Made by a program: the position numbers and the translations under genes. Under the pieces are notes generated by a model. That model was not told where the DNA came from. It did no database searches and saw only the letters and a program-made list of their open reading frames with translations. A stretch of DNA of 38,625 bases from Candidatus Omnitrophota bacterium (GTDB lineage Bacteria; Omnitrophota; Gorgyraeia; 2-01-FULL-45-10), in contig JAUYOL010000004.1 of NCBI GenBank assembly GCA_030695905.1, positions 66,874-105,498 on the forward strand. Direction: 5' to 3'. Of this stretch, positions 16,508-26,620 are shown in pieces. Each line of letters opens with the position of its first letter. The first letter of the stretch is position 1.

Positions 16508-19500
16508 ATGGTTTTACCAAATAAATCAAAAATCGCGTTTAAGATAATCTCGGCAACTCTTGCCGGGATTTTTTTATTTGAACAGATAGCCTGGGCAGGC
16601 GATCTTATCAATACGGCCCTCGAACAGCAATATCAGGAACAATCCCAGACATTCGCGCCCGAGTATCTGCAGAACCAGCAATCCATTGCCGAAAGCCTTG
16701 TTTCGCAGCAGCAGGCAAGCGAAGACTACATGGCCACGCAAACTCTTCTCCAGGACACATCCTCAACAACTACGCAAGAAGAAGAGCCCATCATCGACCT
16801 GCAGGGCCCGCAAGGCGGCGGCGAACCCGCGCCCTCTGTCAGCACCACAAGCACTACTACTGATACACAGACTCCGGTGCAGGATAATTCGGCCGTAATC
16901 AGCGTAACGACAGTTGATGGCGACAAGGTTAGTTATAAAGACAGTGTAATAGATTGCATAGAGAGGCCGGACGGCACTACACTGCGCAATATTGTGCTTG
17001 ATGGCTCAAATAATCTAACATCAGCCGATATATATCATCCGGATGGCACAATTCAAATTGTAAATAATGGCACAACCTTAAAAATAATAAAGCCGGATGG
17101 CGTTACCTATAATTATAATTCCGAAGAGCTTATAGAATCGGCCGTTTATACCGATGGCAGGGTCGTTAATTACTCCTATTTAAAGGATGGACTGGGAGAT
17201 GTAGTCGAGACTACACTGACAGATCCTGAAAAAACCTCCCGCTATGACCCCAATAACAGGCTAAAAAAAGTCGAATTCAATACAGGTAAAACAATCGGAT
17301 ACGATGGCGGCATCCTATCCTGGGTAACAGATGTTGATGGGAAGACCTATGTTTATAAAAAGGAGACTACGAATATAGATGGCAATATTACGTATGCGGT
17401 CAGCCTGGAGAATATTATAGGCCAGGACGGCAGTATCTATTATTACGTGCCATTCATAACAGGCGACTTTAACCTCGATGGAGCCATCGACGATACCGAT
17501 GTCGATATATTAAGCGCAGGCTATGGAGGCTCGGATAAGACATATTCCGAAGGTGACGCGAACTATGATGGAAGAGTAGACGATACAGATGTAGATATAT
17601 TTAGCGCAAATTACGGTCAGGGTCAGTTCCGCGCGAATGGAGGCAATATCTTCTATGCAAGCGACTTTGATCTCGATGGCGCTGTCGGCGATTCCGATGT
17701 AGATATACTACTTGTGAATTATGGAAGCTCGGATAAGACATATTCGGAAGGCGACGCGAACCGCGATGGAATAGTAGATGATACAGATATAGATTTATTT
17801 ATGGCAAGCTATGGAAATATCCAAACTAATCCGGGTCCTGTATTAGACGATATCTATGCGGATACAATAATATACAATCAGGACGCAAGCGTAAAAGAAA
17901 TCTTAAAAGCGACCGGCGAAACCATCTCTTTCAAAGAAGGGTTGGTCGATAATGTTTTGGCCGGCTCTATCTTAACACAATATAGCTATTCCTTAACAGA
18001 GTCAAATAATATCGAAGGAATATCTCTTATTCGTGACGGTGTAAAGCGTATCTATGATAAATACGGAAATCTTTCAAGGATAACAGGCGGCGGGGTAGCC
18101 CTTAACACGCAGAATGGCGAAGTTACAAAGATAGAAAAAGAAGACGGCACAGTAATAGAGGACGCGGTCTTCGATACAGATAATAATATCGTAAGCGCGA
18201 AAATAACCAAACCAGATGGCGTCCAGGCGGTTTATAGCGATGGCGTTTTGACAGAAGCTCATCAGCCTGATGGCGGCATATTCTATTACGACGTATCGGG
18301 TAACATAGCAAAACTCGTAAATGCTAAAGGCATTACCTATATATATTCAACTATTACAGAAGGCGACCAGATATATACGGTCGCGAACGCCGAAGCGCTT
18401 GATTCTATAACCGATCCCGAAGAAATCGTTTTTCAAAAATATAACTCTGATAAACGGCTTATCGAAGCCCGCCGCAAGAATGGCACGGTCATAAATTATA
18501 ACTATTCAGGCGGCAAGGTCATCGCCAGCGATGGAAAGGTTGTAACAACATATGATGAGAATAATAATATCGAAAAAACCGAAGTGCTGCCTGCTGCCGA
18601 TGACCCTCTTTCCACAATATCAGAATATGAATATGGCCGCATCCGACGCGTATATAAAGGTAATGATTTAATATATAGATATTCATATGAATTTGATGAC
18701 GTGGGCGCGGAGGTCACCAGAATAGAGGATATCGCCACGAAAGATATCAAGCGCTATAAGGATGAGTTTTTAGTGTCAGTAACCGACGCGAAAGATATTG
18801 TAACGGCATATGAATATGACGCCGATAAAAAAATCTCGAAATCCACCGCGACTTACCTTGGCAAAATGATAAATCAATACACCTATACATATGACGGTGA
18901 CAATACCATTATCGAGGACATAGATGGTGTGCGCAGGGCCTACGACAAGGATGACAGACTTACGCGTCTCGAGGAAGATTGGAGGACGTACGACTACACT
19001 TATACGGCGGACGACGCAGGCACGGAAATATCAGCTCAAGCGCTTGTCGCAGTAAGGGATGATACGGGGGTCATTACCAATTATAGGAATGGCAGCATTG
19101 AGTCGGTAGTAAGGCCGGACGGTACAGTGTTAACAAATATTGTAGTTACGAATGGTGTGGCCACAAGCTATGTCGCGCAAAAAGACGGGATAGCATATTA
19201 CATCGAAAATGATCGTGTGGTTAGAGAGATTAAGGCCGATGGCACAGATATCGAATATTATGCCAATAATGGCTGGGCAAAATCGATAACTTCTCCAGAT
19301 GGCGAGGTTACCCTATATGCATATGATTTTGGAACCGAAGACAATGTCGAATATATCCATGCCACAAAAGACGAAATAGCATATAAATTTGACAGCGCCG
19401 GCCTCATAAATCAGGTCGAGTATGCTGACGGGCAGATATTGAATTATATTTACAGCGAAACGGAGCCTCAAACTTTAGAGAAATATGAGCTCGTAAAGAA

Positions 19501-22500
19501 CGCCGCACATTATTTTTATGACACGCAAGACCGTCTTATCAGGGTAGTCGATTCTTCCGGCAGGGAATACGACTATGAATATACGGAGGAAGAGGCCTCC
19601 GTAACATCTATATATACGAGTAGATACTCATCCATTGAAGATATCATAAGTTTCAGCAAAGAAAATCTGCGATTTATCGATAACGGCGTCGATGAATATT
19701 TGGAGATAGAAAAGTACAAAGACCTCGATACGCCTCTTTTGCTGCACCTTAACGATACAAACGGCGCCGCCTCTACTATAGACGACTCTTACGCCGATTA
19801 CGAGGTCGTCTTTAACGGCGACGCAAGGCTCGATGCAACAAGCGCCCGGTTCGGTTCCTCGTCACTATATCTTGACGGCTCAGGCGACTATCTGTCGGTA
19901 TCTGACTCTCCGGACTGGGACTTCGGGACAGGGGACTTTACGCTGGAAACTTTTGTGAACTTCAATTCTCTCGGCACAGCATATTTCTTTGACAGAAATA
20001 ACACCAATGGTTATACCCTTTATTGGCATAACAATAATATTTACTATGCCTCGAACGGCTCTGATAAGGTCAGTCAATATTGGGTGCCGCAGGTTAACAG
20101 ATGGTATCACGTCGCGTTGGTCAGATCCTCAGGCCTTGTCAAGATATTTGTTGATGGAACTCAGCTTGGCAGCGATGTCGCGGACAACACCGATCTGACC
20201 TATGCCAACCCCTTGATTATCGGAGCCAGCGCTAACGGCGGCAATTCTTTTAATGGTTGGATGGATGAGGTAAAAATAGTCAAAGGCAAGGCGCTCTGGA
20301 CATCGAGCTTCACACCGCCCGCATCGGAACACATTGACGCACTCTATAAAACAACCGGCTCCATAACCTCCACACCGATCGAGATCAACGCTACGCAGCT
20401 TGGTTCAATCTCCTGGAATGAATATCTACCGGAAACAACTGATATCACAACTCAGACCAGGACAGGCGATACACCAGATCCCGATGACGGCACATGGAGC
20501 GAGTGGTCGGAGGAGCTTACTGATTCAGCCTCTGCCGCGATTATGTCGCCGGCCGCTAAATTTATCCAGTATAAGGTGAATTTTAAATCACTGGATTCCA
20601 TGGCTACACCGAGGCTGATCCCTGACGCTAACGGCAATTTTGTGCAGATAGATTATGTAGAAAATTTAACGATTCTTAGCGCCGCAACAAACGGCTCAGG
20701 GAGTGATATGGAATTAATAAAGCTCGATAATGTCGATACCCTGCGGCTTGCCGGATATCCGGATCCGGATACGCCTCTTTTGCTGCACCTTAACGATACA
20801 AACGGCGCCGCCTCTAATATAGACGACTCTTACGCCGATCACGAGGTCGTCTTTAACGGCGATGCGCATATAGATTCTTCAGATAGCGATTTCTTCAATT
20901 CAGCCACATTGAACCTCGATGGCAATGATGATTACATGACAATCCCTGACAGCCCAGACTGGGACTTTGGAACCGGAGACTTTACGGTAGAGATGTGGTT
21001 CAAGCAAGATACTATTAAATCCGCGGAGTTTATAACAATAGGCGGTTTTTATTCACAAGGCAAAGGAATTCTTGTATCATCATCGGATTCCGGGAGAGCG
21101 ATAGATGTATATTTGAATGGTGGATACCCCCTTGAAACATATTGGAATATCACCGCTAATACCTGGTATCATTTGGCTGTTACAAGAGCAAGCGGAACGC
21201 TTAGAATATTCTTAAATGGTACGCAGATTGCTTCAGGGTCTGACCCAAGAAGCATAGATGGCGGAACGCTTGGAACAAGGATAGGATATGGGCAATATAA
21301 TTATTTCAACGGCTTCGTAAAGGAAGTCAGAATCTCAAATTCCGCCCGCTACACTTCAAGCTTCACCCCTCAAACCTCGCAATTTGCCTCTGATTCAAAC
21401 ACTAATCTTCTTCTTCATCTTGACCAATCAAACGGTATGGACTCCAGCCCCGTTCCTCATGCCGGTATTACCTTAAACGGCAACGCTGTTATTAGCAAGC
21501 CATACGCTTTCGGTACCGGCAGCATAAGATTCGACGGCAGCGGCGATTATCTGGCTATGCCAGACTCTCCCGATTGGGATTTCGGCACAGGGGACTTTAC
21601 GCTGGAAACTTTTGTGAAGTTCAAGTCGCTTTCTACAGCATACTTCTTCGACAGAAATAACACCAACGGCTACACCTTATATTGGCATAACAATAATATT
21701 TATTATGCGGCCAACGGCCTTAATAAGGCCTCGCAATATTGGGCTCCTGAGACTAATAAATGGTATCACGTAGCTTTGGTCAGATCTTCGGGCCGCATCA
21801 AGATCTTTGTTGATGGAACTCAATTAGGCAGTGATGTCGCGGATACCACTGATCTGACCTATATAAACTCCCTGACTATCGGGGCCAGCGCCAACGGCAG
21901 TAATTCCTTCAACGGCTGGATGGATGAAATACGCGTATCAAAAGGTGTGGCAAGGTGGGGCGGCCCTTTTACGGCGCCAACCGAAGAGTATAATGACCTT
22001 TACAAGACATCCGGTCTTGTTATATCGAGCCCCATACCCATTGTGGCGACCGAGATCTCCGGTATCATAGCGAATATTAACGAGCCTCCCGGCACCGCTG
22101 TTGCGTTCAGGACCAGAACAGGCGCCACCGCCAACTTGGACGATGGCACATGGAGCGGCTGGGTAGATTCGACCAGAACAGCTTCCGGTTGGTCGGTTAA
22201 TTCTCCGGTAAATAAATATCTGCAATATCAGCTTGCGATGAATACGACCGATCCCGGAAGGACTCCGTCCATATATTCAGACGGCGATGCGCTTATAAAA
22301 TTAGGTTATATTTATATAAAGGGTTTTGATGCCACAGCGCCGCCGGAAGATTTAGTATTCAGGGGCTTATTGACTATCGCTCCGCTAGTCATTCCACAGT
22401 CGCTTCAATTATCAAATCTTAATCCCGAATTTATTTACTTTAATCCGCTTGCCGCGGAGATTGCGTCCCGCATCCTTCCCGATTCCACAATAATAGAGAC

Positions 22501-25500
22501 AAAGTCTTTCAAGGAAGATTCGCGCGATGTCACAGTCGAAACCACAAAGGACGGTAAACTTACATATTATCTTGACGGCAAAGTGCAGGCTACGTATCAG
22601 AAATACGACGACAATCATCTGGAAATGTTGGTGGAGTATTCTTATGATGGCGAAGGAAGCCTTGTGTCTGTCAATCTTCCTTCAGCGCGCAACTCGATTG
22701 ATACACAAATAACGCTTGCGCGCCAGCAGATAGCCGAAGAGCGCGCCAATTACCTAAGAACGCTTGCCGAGCAGAAAGGGCTTGCTTATACCCAGATCCG
22801 AGACCAGGTTCAGATTATTCGTGATCAGATAAATACGGAAAGGTCGCGGCTCCAGCCCATGCTCTATCAGGAAGTGCAGCGTCAGAGATGGGTCGGCTGG
22901 TGGATCTTCGGCTGGTATGAGACTTATGCGGAGACAATAGAAGTCTCCGAGGTCAGGGGCGCCCTGAATCAACTGAATGAACAGGAGAGGATTCTTAATG
23001 ATGAAGAGGCTAATGCCTATGCCGAACTGAATAGTGAAGTTGCATCCACTGAAACGGACTTGATTCAGGATGAAGAAGCGGCCTTGGCAGAAATCGCGGC
23101 CCAGGAGGAAGAGTTCCACGTCCAGATTATCGCCGAAGAGTCGACGCCTGTGATATTGGAGTACTATCGGACAATTTTAGGCCGCGATCCGGATGATGCG
23201 GAGACTCAAAGCTGGCTGAATACAGTCGGTTACGATTCAAAAATAAATGTTGCTACTCTAAAGAATGCTCTGTTCAATTCACAGGAAAGGACAGACCAGG
23301 AAGTCTTTGTCGCGGCCCTTAAAGACAGGATTGAAACAGAATTATCCAATTATATCAATAGTGACGAGGCGGGCAAAGAATCGCTTCTTTCGACGCTTGG
23401 CCTTTCCATGGCTAAGGGTGTCCCCTTAAGCCAGAAAGACGTAGATGCAATTCTTTCCCTCCTTGATAAGCAGAATATCCACTTTGGCAGAAGCGCCTTC
23501 GTCGCTTTAGGAACGGTTCTCTCTAATAATGGTATTACCTATGATCTCGAAGATTTAGCCCTTAAGACCATATTGGTTGACATATTCACTGGTTCCCTCA
23601 ATAAGTTTAGTGAAGGGACACTGTTAGAACTATCCATGTATGCCCTCTCAAAGACCGCTTCCTCATATGGAGTTGAATTAAATAATACAAGGTTAAACTA
23701 TGATGAGCTGAAGCAAGTCTTTAATTCAAGCGGGCAGGTAGTTGTCCACCTCGTCAATAACCATTACGTCGTTGTCACAAATATCGCCGCAGACGGCAAG
23801 ATTAGTTATGTGGAGCGTAATAGAGGGCAGGACGGCTATACGTGGACAGTTTCAAGGCAAGATTTTGAGAATTCATGGACAGGTTATGCCATTGTTCAGA
23901 CAACGTCTACAAAAGGCACTATTCCCGATACTGTATTAGCGAAGAAGATTTCTGACGATACGGCTATGCGTGTAAAGGGTAGCTGTCTGCCGTTCTTATT
24001 CCCGCTACTTGGAATGATATTCGGTGCTATCACAGGTGTAGCTACGGCAGTAGTTGGTGCAATAGGCGCTATTGTTGCGGGTATTTCAGCTGTTATAGGG
24101 CCTATTATAGCAGGTATAGGGCAGCTCATTACAGGCATCGCCGGATTTATGACCCAGATAGGCGGTGCCTTATTTAGTGCCGTCCAATTCGTTGGAACAA
24201 GTCTCCTTCCTACTATCGGTGGTTGGATAGGCGGTATTGGTTCGTGGATAGGTGGCATAGGTGCAGCAATTGGTAATGGATTTGGATTAGGCGGGATAAT
24301 ATCAGCAACAGGATTCAACCTTACGGGCCTTGGCCTTGCGCTTGGTAAGACAGTTGTTAGCGTTGCTCTCTCAATGGGTATTTCAAAAGGCCTTGAATTG
24401 CTTGGCGTAAATTCAACAATATCCGGCCTCCTAAGCTCTTTCGTCACTGGCGGTGTTTCGGGCTTATTTAATAACGGATTCTCGGTGTTGTCGTTTATTA
24501 CCGGTGGCATACAAGGGCTTGCCATACAAGGTGTGAACGAGCTCGCCCCGCGGTTAGGTATCGATCCGATGCTAACGAACGTCATAGGCATGACTGCCGG
24601 TGCCTTCATAGGAGCGGTAGGGAACAATATCTCGCCTGAAACTGGGCTGTTCAGCCTTGAAGGATTCAGCACGTCAATAGGCACGCAAATTATGCCCAGC
24701 GTAGCCGGTGAACTGGCTTATTATGGTATTACTAAAGCGGGTGAGTTGCTGGGTGTGGATCCCAGGATCTCCTACGTAAGTGGTTGTCTCATAAGGAGTT
24801 ACATCAATCCTGGAATTGATCCTGAAACAGGAAATCCTAGAACGATGTGGCAAGGAATTACCGACGGGCTATTGCAAGGTGTGACCTCAGGGGGTCTTAA
24901 CTATGCTACTACTGAGCTTGGTCTTGATCCGCTCTTGGCCAACATCGGCTTTTCAGCTATTTCTGGAGCCATCAATGCTGGAATTCAAGCTGCTACAGGC
25001 GGGAGTCAGGATATATTCAAGACTATATTTGAAACATACGAGAAAAATGCTTTAAATTTCTTGGGTTATACTGAACCAGGTACTACCTTGTCTCCTTGGC
25101 AACAAGCGGCGTATATATCCCAGATATTAGACTTCTCAAATATCGTAAAGGATAAAGGGATAGTAAATGCCCTTAATACCTATGGGGCAAGCTTCTTTAA
25201 CGCTGTGGCTGTTAATCAAATAATTCAATCGGGTTTATCAATAGGAGATTACTTTAATAATAAGCTTGATAATAATCAGGGTGTTACGAGAACATTGAAA
25301 GATGGAACGCAGGTTACACAGGTTGCGATAAAAGATGCGCAAGGTAACATTGTCTCTAATGTCTTTTTTGTAAAGAATACTGATGGAAAATGGAATGTTG
25401 TTGGTAAGGAAGATTTAACGCCTAATGGCACATATCTTAGTTGGGGCACCCTTGGGGTAGATACTTACGGTAAGCTTGGTTACACCGATGCTCAACTATA

Positions 25501-26620
25501 TTCAATCTTTAATAGCGATACACAGTTCCAGAGAATACAGGATGGGCAACAAACTTATGCTGAGATTAAGGATTTGCAGGGTAACACGCTGATCATAATC
25601 GAGCCAACAGCGGATGGACACTTTAATGCGTATAACTCGTACGGTGACTATGTGGATGCTAAAATTAGTAGTCCACTGAGTGGAAAATCCTACTCATTTA
25701 GTAATGATATGTTGAAACAATATCAAGAATTTGACATAACGGATAACACATCATTATTCGATGTTGACTTTAGCAAGCTCGCTGCAATAGGGCTAATGTT
25801 TAATAGCTTGTCTATTTCATCAGGTGATATAGCAAAATTTAGTTTTACAGATGCTCAGAAACAGCAAATAACATATGTTATTCTTAATGGTATAGGTAAT
25901 CCGTTCCCTGCAGGAATGGCACCGTCTTATATGAGAGGCTTTGAAACCCAATTAGCGATAGCAGACCCAAGTGGTGCAACCGTTAAGAGTATTGCCATGT
26001 TTCCAAATAGCGGTTCCTTGCCAATAGATGCTAAGATGGATGATACAGTAAATTGGATTGCAAATGCGTATCTTGGCTCTCATTATTTAACAAATGATGT
26101 AATAACTGGCATGCAAGCTCAATTTAATGGTCAAATACCATCAAATATGACAGGCGTTGCTTATAGTGGTAGTGGAGACCCATTAATTCAAGCACTAAAT
26201 GAAAATCCAAACTGGGATATAAAATCGATTGTCTTGGTGGATACCCCGATTGGATTTGAAAGAAAAATTACTAATCCAAATGTAAATAATGTTATAATGA
26301 TTGCCGCAGATGGTGATCTTTTGTCTATTCACGGGCTTATAAGTCAAGGGTTTGAGACAAATCCTCGGCCATTAAATGTTTATAAAATAGTATTAAACGG
26401 GGTTAGTCATACGCAATTTTCTTACGACCCTAATAATACAAATCCAGATCCGGTATCCGTGCAGTCAGCAAGATTCACAGCGGAAATGGCGGTCAGAGGA
26501 AATGATACGGCGTCAATACGGAGTTTTCTTGCAAATCAGGTTGAAATTGGTAGTATTAAGTATGATTCTCAAACAAAATCGTATTTAGTTGACCTAAGTA
26601 AGGTGAAATATGGAAATTAA
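16508..26620 (+). CDS. Giant exported mosaic protein with C-terminal hydrolase-like domain
   Basis: A 3370-residue protein with a signal peptide (KIISATLAGIFLFEQIAWA, about 11-29). Domains in order: YD/Rhs-like beta repeats, many with 'PDG(T/V)' turns (about 110-315 and 440-1065); four dockerin-type calcium repeats (about 319-440; GDFNLDGAIDDTDVDIL and similar); three LamG/concanavalin-like domains (about 1074-1275, 1420-1620, 1630-1820), with a beta-rich 'DDGTWS' module after the first and third; a charged, probably coiled-coil stretch (2058-2211); a DUF4214-like segment (ILEYYRTILGRDPDDAETQSW, from about 2212); a C39-like fold with His2419 (NNHYVVVTNI) but no cysteine; a Gly-rich hydrophobic region (2492-2685); and a C-terminal alpha/beta-hydrolase-like domain (about 3115-3365) with GVAYSGSGDP (Ser3220), IMIAADGD and GVSHTQF as a possible triad. 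The function is unknown. The layout and the coupled downstream gene suggest a toxin-like or adhesive surface protein. No Rhs-core cleavage motif was seen. Confidence 0.85.
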   Translation: MVLPNKSKIAFKIISATLAGIFLFEQIAWAGDLINTALEQQYQEQSQTFAPEYLQNQQSIAESLVSQQQASEDYMATQTLLQDTSSTTTQEEEPIIDLQGPQGGGEPAPSVSTTSTTTDTQTPVQDNSAVISVTTVDGDKVSYKDSVIDCIERPDGTTLRNIVLDGSNNLTSADIYHPDGTIQIVNNGTTLKIIKPDGVTYNYNSEELIESAVYTDGRVVNYSYLKDGLGDVVETTLTDPEKTSRYDPNNRLKKVEFNTGKTIGYDGGILSWVTDVDGKTYVYKKETTNIDGNITYAVSLENIIGQDGSIYYYVPFITGDFNLDGAIDDTDVDILSAGYGGSDKTYSEGDANYDGRVDDTDVDIFSANYGQGQFRANGGNIFYASDFDLDGAVGDSDVDILLVNYGSSDKTYSEGDANRDGIVDDTDIDLFMASYGNIQTNPGPVLDDIYADTIIYNQDASVKEILKATGETISFKEGLVDNVLAGSILTQYSYSLTESNNIEGISLIRDGVKRIYDKYGNLSRITGGGVALNTQNGEVTKIEKEDGTVIEDAVFDTDNNIVSAKITKPDGVQAVYSDGVLTEAHQPDGGIFYYDVSGNIAKLVNAKGITYIYSTITEGDQIYTVANAEALDSITDPEEIVFQKYNSDKRLIEARRKNGTVINYNYSGGKVIASDGKVVTTYDENNNIEKTEVLPAADDPLSTISEYEYGRIRRVYKGNDLIYRYSYEFDDVGAEVTRIEDIATKDIKRYKDEFLVSVTDAKDIVTAYEYDADKKISKSTATYLGKMINQYTYTYDGDNTIIEDIDGVRRAYDKDDRLTRLEEDWRTYDYTYTADDAGTEISAQALVAVRDDTGVITNYRNGSIESVVRPDGTVLTNIVVTNGVATSYVAQKDGIAYYIENDRVVREIKADGTDIEYYANNGWAKSITSPDGEVTLYAYDFGTEDNVEYIHATKDEIAYKFDSAGLINQVEYADGQILNYIYSETEPQTLEKYELVKNAAHYFYDTQDRLIRVVDSSGREYDYEYTEEEASVTSIYTSRYSSIEDIISFSKENLRFIDNGVDEYLEIEKYKDLDTPLLLHLNDTNGAASTIDDSYADYEVVFNGDARLDATSARFGSSSLYLDGSGDYLSVSDSPDWDFGTGDFTLETFVNFNSLGTAYFFDRNNTNGYTLYWHNNNIYYASNGSDKVSQYWVPQVNRWYHVALVRSSGLVKIFVDGTQLGSDVADNTDLTYANPLIIGASANGGNSFNGWMDEVKIVKGKALWTSSFTPPASEHIDALYKTTGSITSTPIEINATQLGSISWNEYLPETTDITTQTRTGDTPDPDDGTWSEWSEELTDSASAAIMSPAAKFIQYKVNFKSLDSMATPRLIPDANGNFVQIDYVENLTILSAATNGSGSDMELIKLDNVDTLRLAGYPDPDTPLLLHLNDTNGAASNIDDSYADHEVVFNGDAHIDSSDSDFFNSATLNLDGNDDYMTIPDSPDWDFGTGDFTVEMWFKQDTIKSAEFITIGGFYSQGKGILVSSSDSGRAIDVYLNGGYPLETYWNITANTWYHLAVTRASGTLRIFLNGTQIASGSDPRSIDGGTLGTRIGYGQYNYFNGFVKEVRISNSARYTSSFTPQTSQFASDSNTNLLLHLDQSNGMDSSPVPHAGITLNGNAVISKPYAFGTGSIRFDGSGDYLAMPDSPDWDFGTGDFTLETFVKFKSLSTAYFFDRNNTNGYTLYWHNNNIYYAANGLNKASQYWAPETNKWYHVALVRSSGRIKIFVDGTQLGSDVADTTDLTYINSLTIGASANGSNSFNGWMDEIRVSKGVARWGGPFTAPTEEYNDLYKTSGLVISSPIPIVATEISGIIANINEPPGTAVAFRTRTGATANLDDGTWSGWVDSTRTASGWSVNSPVNKYLQYQLAMNTTDPGRTPSIYSDGDALIKLGYIYIKGFDATAPPEDLVFRGLLTIAPLVIPQSLQLSNLNPEFIYFNPLAAEIASRILPDSTIIETKSFKEDSRDVTVETTKDGKLTYYLDGKVQATYQKYDDNHLEMLVEYSYDGEGSLVSVNLPSARNSIDTQITLARQQIAEERANYLRTLAEQKGLAYTQIRDQVQIIRDQINTERSRLQPMLYQEVQRQRWVGWWIFGWYETYAETIEVSEVRGALNQLNEQERILNDEEANAYAELNSEVASTETDLIQDEEAALAEIAAQEEEFHVQIIAEESTPVILEYYRTILGRDPDDAETQSWLNTVGYDSKINVATLKNALFNSQERTDQEVFVAALKDRIETELSNYINSDEAGKESLLSTLGLSMAKGVPLSQKDVDAILSLLDKQNIHFGRSAFVALGTVLSNNGITYDLEDLALKTILVDIFTGSLNKFSEGTLLELSMYALSKTASSYGVELNNTRLNYDELKQVFNSSGQVVVHLVNNHYVVVTNIAADGKISYVERNRGQDGYTWTVSRQDFENSWTGYAIVQTTSTKGTIPDTVLAKKISDDTAMRVKGSCLPFLFPLLGMIFGAITGVATAVVGAIGAIVAGISAVIGPIIAGIGQLITGIAGFMTQIGGALFSAVQFVGTSLLPTIGGWIGGIGSWIGGIGAAIGNGFGLGGIISATGFNLTGLGLALGKTVVSVALSMGISKGLELLGVNSTISGLLSSFVTGGVSGLFNNGFSVLSFITGGIQGLAIQGVNELAPRLGIDPMLTNVIGMTAGAFIGAVGNNISPETGLFSLEGFSTSIGTQIMPSVAGELAYYGITKAGELLGVDPRISYVSGCLIRSYINPGIDPETGNPRTMWQGITDGLLQGVTSGGLNYATTELGLDPLLANIGFSAISGAINAGIQAATGGSQDIFKTIFETYEKNALNFLGYTEPGTTLSPWQQAAYISQILDFSNIVKDKGIVNALNTYGASFFNAVAVNQIIQSGLSIGDYFNNKLDNNQGVTRTLKDGTQVTQVAIKDAQGNIVSNVFFVKNTDGKWNVVGKEDLTPNGTYLSWGTLGVDTYGKLGYTDAQLYSIFNSDTQFQRIQDGQQTYAEIKDLQGNTLIIIEPTADGHFNAYNSYGDYVDAKISSPLSGKSYSFSNDMLKQYQEFDITDNTSLFDVDFSKLAAIGLMFNSLSISSGDIAKFSFTDAQKQQITYVILNGIGNPFPAGMAPSYMRGFETQLAIADPSGATVKSIAMFPNSGSLPIDAKMDDTVNWIANAYLGSHYLTNDVITGMQAQFNGQIPSNMTGVAYSGSGDPLIQALNENPNWDIKSIVLVDTPIGFERKITNPNVNNVIMIAADGDLLSIHGLISQGFETNPRPLNVYKIVLNGVSHTQFSYDPNNTNPDPVSVQSARFTAEMAVRGNDTASIRSFLANQVEIGSIKYDSQTKSYLVDLSKVKYGN
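19727..19821 (+). repeat. 95-bp direct repeat, copy 1 (start of LamG domain 1)
   Basis: This stretch matches 20768-20862 at 93 of 95 positions by eye. The offset of 1041 bases is a multiple of three, so the frame is kept. It encodes the TPLLLHLNDTNGAAS segment that opens the LamG-like domain. Flanking sequence diverges much more, which suggests recent gene conversion or duplication within the gene. Confidence 0.9.
20768..20862 (+). repeat. 95-bp direct repeat, copy 2 (start of LamG domain 2)
   Basis: Second copy of the 95-bp repeat, differing at two positions: a C-to-A change in the Ser-Thr/Ser-Asn codons, and a T-to-C change giving Tyr to His. The rest of LamG domain 2 is less similar to domain 1 than domain 3 is, so conversion was local. 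Confidence 0.9.

Noticed and set aside
23896-24684. A 262-codon Pro-rich open frame on the minus strand
   Set aside because: It is the mirror of the Gly/Ile-rich hydrophobic region of the giant protein. Pro codons arise as complements of Gly codons; there is no ribosome-binding site or known domain.
16508-26620. Calling the giant protein a standard Rhs toxin
   Set aside because: YD-like repeats are present, but I found no Rhs-core autoprotease motif before the tip, no PAAR or VgrG, and the LamG and dockerin domains do not belong to that architecture.
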